From Hydractinia symbiolongicarpus (taxonomy: Eukaryota > Cnidaria > Hydrozoa > Anthoathecata > Hydractiniidae), in assembly GCF_029227915.1 (NCBI RefSeq), contig NC_079880.1:5768001-5832000 (forward strand): a stretch of DNA of 64,000 nt. Reading direction: 5' to 3'. Positions 62,801 through 64,000 of the stretch are shown here, piece by piece. A program made the position numbers and the translations under genes. The notes beneath the pieces were generated by a model. That model was given only the letters and a program-made list of their open reading frames with translations, searched no databases and had not been told where the DNA came from. The first letter of the stretch is position 1. Each line of letters begins with the position of its first letter.

Positions 62801-64000
62801 TTTGCCGGCAATTAAACTTCTTTTATTCAGCGTCTCATCAAAAATGAAAACATTTTTAAAAACTACAAGTCTCATGCGTTTTAGTGGTGAAAAAAAAATT
62901 AAAAAATCGTTCGGGAAATGAGTTTACTCCCTGGGTACTTTCTTTGTATACTTTTGACTATACGGGCCGAGTCCGGGATTTACGGGAAATCGCAGGTTTT
63001 CGTTTGCCGGCGATTAAACTTCTTTTATTCAGCGTCTCATCAAAAATGAAAATATTTTTAAATGCTACAAGTCTCATGGGCTTTAGTGGTGAAATAATAA
63101 TTTAAAAAATCGTTCGGGAAATGAGTTTACACCCTGGGTACTTTCTTTGTATACTTTTGACTATACGGGCCGAGTCTGGGATTTACGGGAAATCGCAGGT
63201 ATTCGTTTGCCGGCGATTAAACTTCTTTTATTCAGCGTCTCATCAAAAATGAAAACATTTTTAAAAACTACAAGTCTCATGCGTTTTAGTGGTGAAAAAA
63301 TAATTTAAAAAATCGTTCGGGAAGTGAGTTTACTCCCTGGGTACTTTCTTTGTATACTTTTGACTATGCGGGCCGAGTCCAGGGTTTACGGGAAATGGCG
63401 GTTTTTCGTTTGCCGGCGATTAAACTTCTTTTTTCAGCGTCTCATCAAAAATGAAAACATTTTTGAAAACTACAAGTCTCAAGCGTTTTAGTGGTGAAAA
63501 GATAATTTAAAAAATCGTTTTGGAAATGAGTTTACTCACAGGGTACTCTCTCTGTATACTTTTGACTATACGGGCCAAGCCCGGGATTTACGGGAAGACG
63601 CGGGTTTTCGTTTGCCGGAAATTAAACTTCTTTTATTCAGCGTCTCATCAAAAATGAAAACATTTTTAAAAACTACAAGTCTCATGCGTTTTAGTGGTGA
63701 AAAAAAATTTAAAAAATCGTTCGGGAAATGAGTTTACTCCCTGGGTACTTTCTTTGTATACTTTTGACTATACGGGCCGAGTCCGGGATTTACGGGAAGT
63801 CGCGGGTTTTCGTTTGCCGGCGATTAAACTTCTTTTATTCAGCGTCTCATCAAAAATGAAAATATTTTTAAATACTACAAGTCTCATGGGTTTAGTTGTG
63901 AAATAATAATTTAAAAAATCGTTCGGGAAATGAGTTTACACCCTGGGTACTTTCTTTGTATACTTTTGACTATACGGACCGAGTCCGGGATTTACGGGAA
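56838..64000 (+). repeat. 8511-bp duplicated unit, second copy, cut by the window end
   Basis: The 7163 bp present match 48327-55489. I compared rare words in both copies (ccaaggggcgg-type changes, gtcgtgaaaa, actccatggg, aagactggg, ggtactctctctg, cttcttttttcag, ggtattcg, aaaacatcg) and found each one in both with no differences. Neighbouring monomers within a copy differ from each other at many sites, so identity across units must be due to very recent duplication or to assembly. Confidence 0.95.

Larger units (their letters stand above)
1..64000 (+). repeat. Satellite DNA array, 202-203 bp monomer, about 316 head-to-tail copies
   Basis: The landmark 'atgagtttactccctggg' recurs every 202-203 bp from the first base (1, 203, 405, 607, 810, 1012, 1214, 1417 and so on) to the last line without interruption or inversion. 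Monomers differ by scattered substitutions and by common 1-bp deletions, chiefly acggg to acgg, tttacggg to tttaggg, and aagcccggg to aagccggg; these cause the 202/203 alternation. No line lacks the repeat, so there is no gene-free gap to describe separately. A long homogeneous array with nested higher-order units is typical of eukaryotic centromeric or heterochromatic satellites; location on the chromosome and family identity cannot be told from the window. The strand is the reading direction used here, not a transcription claim. Confidence 0.99.

Noticed and set aside
1410-63906. Many 60-121 codon open frames reading MGNEFTPWVLSLYTFDYT or MVKSNLKNRSGNEFTPWV
   Set aside because: They are the same satellite monomer translated over and over. 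The repeat length is not a multiple of three, and the commonest variants are 1-bp deletions (acgggcc/acggcc, tttacggg/tttaggg, aagcccggg/aagccggg) that break the frame in a large share of copies, so there is no sign of selection on a protein. Similar frames on the minus strand have the same cause.
1-64000. CRISPR array
   Set aside because: Repeats are 202-203 bp and contiguous, with no short repeat/unique spacer alternation and no cas genes.
1-64000. Internal palindromes CCCTGGG, GTATAC, CCCGGG and GCCGGC as hairpins or terminators
   Set aside because: Each is only 6-7 bp without a longer stem; no extended inverted repeat or stem followed by a T-run in the right spacing was found.

Overview
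The whole window is one uninterrupted head-to-tail tandem array of a satellite DNA with a basic repeat of about 202-203 bp, roughly 316 copies, all in the same orientation. I found no stretch of non-satellite DNA, no transposon, no RNA gene and no credible protein-coding gene. A homogeneous array of this length, nucleosome-scale monomer and nested higher-order repeat (HOR) structure points to a eukaryotic chromosome (centromeric, pericentromeric or another heterochromatic block). I do not recognise the satellite family and cannot name the organism. The monomer has two halves: a G+C-richer first half (offsets about 10-120 from the 'atgagttt' phase used here) with CGGG four times at about 10-bp spacing, and an A/T-rich second half with several A- and T-tracts. 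CpG is not depleted (12 in a typical 203-bp monomer against about 7 expected from its C and G counts), which argues against heavily methylated, long-decayed DNA.

Layout. 1-5247: short-range duplications of 2, 3 and 4 monomers. 5248-20019: a family of HOR units in which diagnostic monomer types follow one fixed order (c-g-t-D-N-p-t-D-a-s, ten monomers when complete), but units are 10, 7, 6, 7, 9, 8, 14, 3 and 9 monomers long because internal blocks were lost or duplicated. 20020-24668: a roughly 17-monomer repeat marked by an unusual 'accaaagggg' monomer. 24669-30134: a 13/14-monomer repeat in two copies. 29729-32151: a 6-monomer repeat. 32152-38428: mosaic region holding a dispersed piece of the HOR family and local 3-, 4- and 7-monomer repeats. 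38429-42035: transition to a right-hand set of monomers ('catgggc', 'caccgtc', 'gaagtcg' variants), with one monomer truncated to 158 bp. 42036-47717: two 2841-bp 14-monomer units. 46094-50556: a nested 12-monomer duplication whose second copy lost one monomer through a chimeric join. 48327-64000: two tandem copies of an 8511-bp unit (the second cut by the window end) that look identical over all 7.16 kb available, including every rare variant I compared.

Monomer-type labels used below (each by short diagnostic words): c = ctcacaggg + attcgacta + cctctttcattaag; g = cccttggtac + gagtgcggg + cccatcaaatatg; t = actttgtttg; D = gggatttaggg (1-bp deletion); N = ccaaacccggg; p = ggccaagccc + cccatcaaatatg + gtttagtggtaaa; a = attcgactatacggtcc; s = gggccaagccggg. 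Boundaries are given at the 'atgagttt' phase by convention; real recombination points can lie anywhere within the identical flanking sequence.

No genes work together here. What the sequence records is a history of unequal exchange at several scales: within a monomer, between neighbours, across 3-17 monomer blocks, and one very recent 8.5-kb duplication (or an assembly duplication that needs excluding). Comparisons were made by eye without alignment software, so similarity statements are qualitative unless a count is given.
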